From Bacillota bacterium (lineage in GTDB: Bacteria > Bacillota > Clostridia > Acetivibrionales > DSM-1351), in NCBI GenBank assembly GCA_023417285.1, contig JAEZFR010000334.1:1-5100 (forward strand): a stretch of 5,100 nucleotides of DNA, given 5' to 3'. The translations under genes and the position numbers were made by a program. Below, in pieces: positions 3,339-5,100 of the stretch. The notes beneath the pieces are model-generated. The model saw only the letters and a list, made by a program, of their open reading frames with translations. It was not told where the DNA came from and searched no databases. The stretch's first letter is position 1; each line of letters begins with the position of its first letter.

Positions 3339-4958
3339 ATGGCAACTAGTAGCAAAGAACTTCAGATTTTTGAGCTAAAAGATATGATTTCACAACTGAA
3401 TACTACGATTAAAATGCTGAATGATACCATTGTGAAACAGCAGGCCCAGAATGAACAGCTTCAATCTGAAGTTGCATGGTTCAAACATAAATACTTTGGA
3501 TCATCTAGTGAACGTACCGTAGGGTATCCAGGTCAATTAACCTTGTTTGATGAATCCATGGAGGAAGAACCACCAGTGGAATTCATAGAGCCTGAAATTA
3601 TTCCTGTTACGAAGAAACCTCGTAAGAAGAAACCTACGTTGGAACAACAGTTCAAAGATATCCCTACCAAGGAAGTCTTAGTGGATACCTTATCCGATGA
3701 GGATAAAACTTGTGCTATCTGTGGTACACAGATGGTTGCCATTGGAAAGGAATATCTTCGTACAGAGATTGTTTATACACCACCAAAGTTAGAACGTATC
3801 GAGTACTATGGTACCAACTATACCTGTCCACAGTGTAAAGAAACAGAAGATCCTTACTTTGTGAAAGACCAGGGTACACCTGCTTTAATTGAAGGCAGCT
3901 ATGTATCAGAATCTCTACTTGCCTATATCATTTATAGAAAGTTTGGATTATATATTCCTCTGTATCGTCAGGAAAAAGATTTTGCACAGCAAAACGCTCC
4001 TATCGGGCGAACCTCTATGGCTCATTGGGTGATTCAATCGAGCCAGTTATACATGCAGGTCATGTATGATTACTTCCATCGTTTGCTTCTAAAGAGAAGA
4101 TTTTTAATGATGGACGAAACACCAGTGCAAGTCTTAAAGGAAGAAAACCGAAATCCTCAAACGAAGTCTTATTTCTGGGTGATACGCACTGGAGAAGATG
4201 GTTTAAACCCAATCATTCTTTACAATTACACTCCTACAAGAGCAGGTGCCAATGCAAAGGCCTTTTTAAAAGGAATAGATTCCGGATTCTATCTTATGGT
4301 GGATGGATACCAGGGATATAACGTTGTGAAAGACATGAAACGTTGTTGTTGCTGGGCTCACATTCGTAGGTACCTAATGGAAGCGATTCCCCAGGGCAAA
4401 GAAAAAGATTTCAGCAATCCCGCAGTACAAGGGGTCTTGTATTGCAACAAGCTGTTTGAATATGAACGTTCTTATAAAGAAAAAGGACTCTCACACAAAC
4501 AAATCAAAAATCGTCGCCTCAAAGATCAGAAGCCACTCATTGAGGGCTTATTGGTGTGGTTAAAAAAGGTTAACCCTGGTAGTAACTCTAGATTAAAGAA
4601 AGCAATCACATACATTCTGAACCGAGAAGATGTATTGATGAACTATCTTGAAGACGGTCGTTGCAGCTTATCCAATAATCTAAGCGAAAACAATATCCGT
4701 CCAGTTACACTGGCAAGAAAAAACTGGCTTTTTTCAGATACGCCAGCGGGTGCCCATGCAAACACCGTATACTTGTCCATCATTGGGATGGCTAAGGCAT
4801 ACGATTTAAATATTTATGAATATCTAAAGTTCTTATTAGAGCATCGCCCTAATACAGAAATGCCAGATGAAGAACTTGATCAGCTCGCACCATGGAATGA
4901 GGCAGTTCAAGAACTCTGCAAAACTAATAATGAGGAAAATAGCACTTCCGAAGCCTGA
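3339..4958 (+). CDS. tnpC: IS66-family transposase TnpC
   Basis: TnpC is the DDE transposase that cuts and transfers the IS66 ends. ATG 3339 is chosen because AGGAG (3327-3331) lies 7 nt before it; the frame is open upstream to TTG 3273, but that part encodes promoter DNA and has no ribosome binding site. The product has 539 residues, normal for the family. Residues 5-45 form a coiled coil or leucine zipper, followed by WFKHKYFGSSSERT (47-60). An acidic then basic linker (70-100) leads to a zinc finger with C125/C128 and C163/C166. The catalytic domain has D259 (FLMMDETPVQV), D322 (LMVDGYQGYN) and E450 (NNLSENNIRP); the long D322-E450 gap holds the helical insertion typical of IS66, beginning with CCCWAHIRRYL (336-346). 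The C-terminal IS66 extension follows (about 485-520, NIYEYLKFLL). No frameshift or lost catalytic residue is seen. Confidence 0.95.
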   Translation: MATSSKELQIFELKDMISQLNTTIKMLNDTIVKQQAQNEQLQSEVAWFKHKYFGSSSERTVGYPGQLTLFDESMEEEPPVEFIEPEIIPVTKKPRKKKPTLEQQFKDIPTKEVLVDTLSDEDKTCAICGTQMVAIGKEYLRTEIVYTPPKLERIEYYGTNYTCPQCKETEDPYFVKDQGTPALIEGSYVSESLLAYIIYRKFGLYIPLYRQEKDFAQQNAPIGRTSMAHWVIQSSQLYMQVMYDYFHRLLLKRRFLMMDETPVQVLKEENRNPQTKSYFWVIRTGEDGLNPIILYNYTPTRAGANAKAFLKGIDSGFYLMVDGYQGYNVVKDMKRCCCWAHIRRYLMEAIPQGKEKDFSNPAVQGVLYCNKLFEYERSYKEKGLSHKQIKNRRLKDQKPLIEGLLVWLKKVNPGSNSRLKKAITYILNREDVLMNYLEDGRCSLSNNLSENNIRPVTLARKNWLFSDTPAGAHANTVYLSIIGMAKAYDLNIYEYLKFLLEHRPNTEMPDEELDQLAPWNEAVQELCKTNNEENSTSEA

Positions 4959-4981
4959 TCCATTAGGTTTCGGAAGTTTTT
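4944..4981 (+). terminator. Intrinsic terminator overlapping the end of tnpC
   Basis: ACTTCCGAAGCC (4944-4955) pairs with GGTTTCGGAAGT (4966-4977) over 12 positions with one G-U pair, around a 10-nt loop, followed by a T run ending at 4981. The left arm encodes the last four tnpC residues (TSEA) and the stop TGA lies in the loop, so translating ribosomes would reach into the stem. Confidence 0.85.
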
Positions 4982-4991
4982 AAGTGGTAAC

Positions 4992-5012
4992 ACCCCGAGA
5001 TAAGGCGCTTAC
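4992..5012 (-). repeat. IS66 right terminal inverted repeat
   Basis: On the minus strand it reads GTAAGCGCCTTATCTCGGGG plus T, matching the left end at 18 of 21 positions. It closes the IS66 element 31 bp after the tnpC terminator. Confidence 0.9.
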
Positions 5013-5100
5013 TTTCTTTTTAATGTGAGGTAGAGAAAAGAGAGGTTGATATATTACAGGAGATGAATTTAGGCAAAAAAAGAAGAAGCCGGATAGATAC
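5013..5100. other. Right flank of the IS66 element, no supportable gene
   Basis: The 88 bp are purine-rich and AT-rich. AGGAG at 5058-5062 touches ATG 5063 with no spacing, so that start is unlikely even though the frame stays open to the window edge (MNLGKKRRSRID). The same frame is open back to 5024 after a TAA and could be the inside of a gene cut by IS66, but nothing recognisable is encoded. Confidence 0.4.

Larger units (their letters stand above)
1078..5012 (+). mobile_element. IS66-family insertion sequence, interrupted by an IS3-family element
   Basis: The ends are defined by 21-bp terminal inverted repeats at 1078-1098 and 4992-5012, both starting GTAAGCGCCT and matching at 18 of 21 positions. 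Between them lie the three usual IS66 genes in order on the plus strand: tnpA (1212), tnpB (split, 1624 and 2941) and tnpC (3339). The total is 3935 bp; subtracting the 1296-bp IS3 insert and its 3-bp duplication leaves 2636 bp, normal for the family. IS66 elements usually make an 8-bp target duplication, but the flanks TTTATACA (1070-1077) and TTTCTTTT (5013-5020) agree only in their first three bases. The element may therefore have been rearranged after insertion. tnpA and tnpC appear intact; tnpB is damaged. Confidence 0.93.

Noticed and set aside
3533..3742. 69-codon minus-strand frame inside tnpC
   Set aside because: It is antisense to the coding linker and zinc finger of tnpC, low-complexity Ser-rich, with no supporting signals.
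5063..5100. Start of a new gene at ATG 5063
   Set aside because: AGGAG touches the ATG with no spacing and only 12 codons are visible.

Overview
The window is AT-rich, with strong AGGAG/GGAGG ribosome binding sites and insertion-sequence proteins of the kind common in low-GC Firmicutes. A clostridial or Lachnospiraceae-like host is the best guess, inferred from composition and protein style only.

Layout. Positions 1-400 hold the tail of a membrane protein, probably an FtsX/MacB-like ABC permease, and a complete 81-aa membrane protein 25 nt behind it. Positions 401-1077 carry no convincing protein gene. They do hold a promoter-like extended -10 box (606-614) and a strong intrinsic terminator (821-856) that could frame a short orphan transcript. 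Positions 1078-5012 are one nested mobile element. An IS66-family insertion sequence (tnpA, tnpB, tnpC, with 21-bp terminal inverted repeats matching at 18 positions) has been entered by an IS3-family insertion sequence (orfA/orfB) at 1640-2935. Positions 5013-5100 are right flank with no supportable gene.

The IS3 copy sits just inside the 5' end of IS66 tnpB. Removing it together with one copy of a 3-bp TCT target duplication rejoins the tnpB start (ATG at 1624) in frame with the body at 2941 and gives a 114-codon TnpB beginning MLGDISMARNIYLITGYTD. This places both IS3 ends to the base, 19 bp outside the more obvious inner inverted repeats. The IS3 copy looks intact: OrfA with a helix-turn-helix, an A7 slippery run, OrfB in the -1 frame with a full DDE triad, and ends that could form a TTGACA-17 bp-TAGGAT promoter when joined as a circle.

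How the parts work together. In IS66, TnpC is the DDE transposase and TnpA and TnpB are accessory proteins. Here tnpA and tnpC are intact and tnpB has lost its first six codons and its own ribosome binding site, so the element is probably impaired unless tnpB restarts at its native Met7 (position 2941). tnpC seems to have its own extended -10 promoter. The IS66 leader holds an 11-bp perfect inverted repeat pairing the tnpA -10 region with the tnpA start codon. That layout would mask the start in RNA read through from outside the element but not in RNA from the element's own promoter. No wholly new system was found; the most interesting items are these regulatory layouts and the orphan transcription unit.
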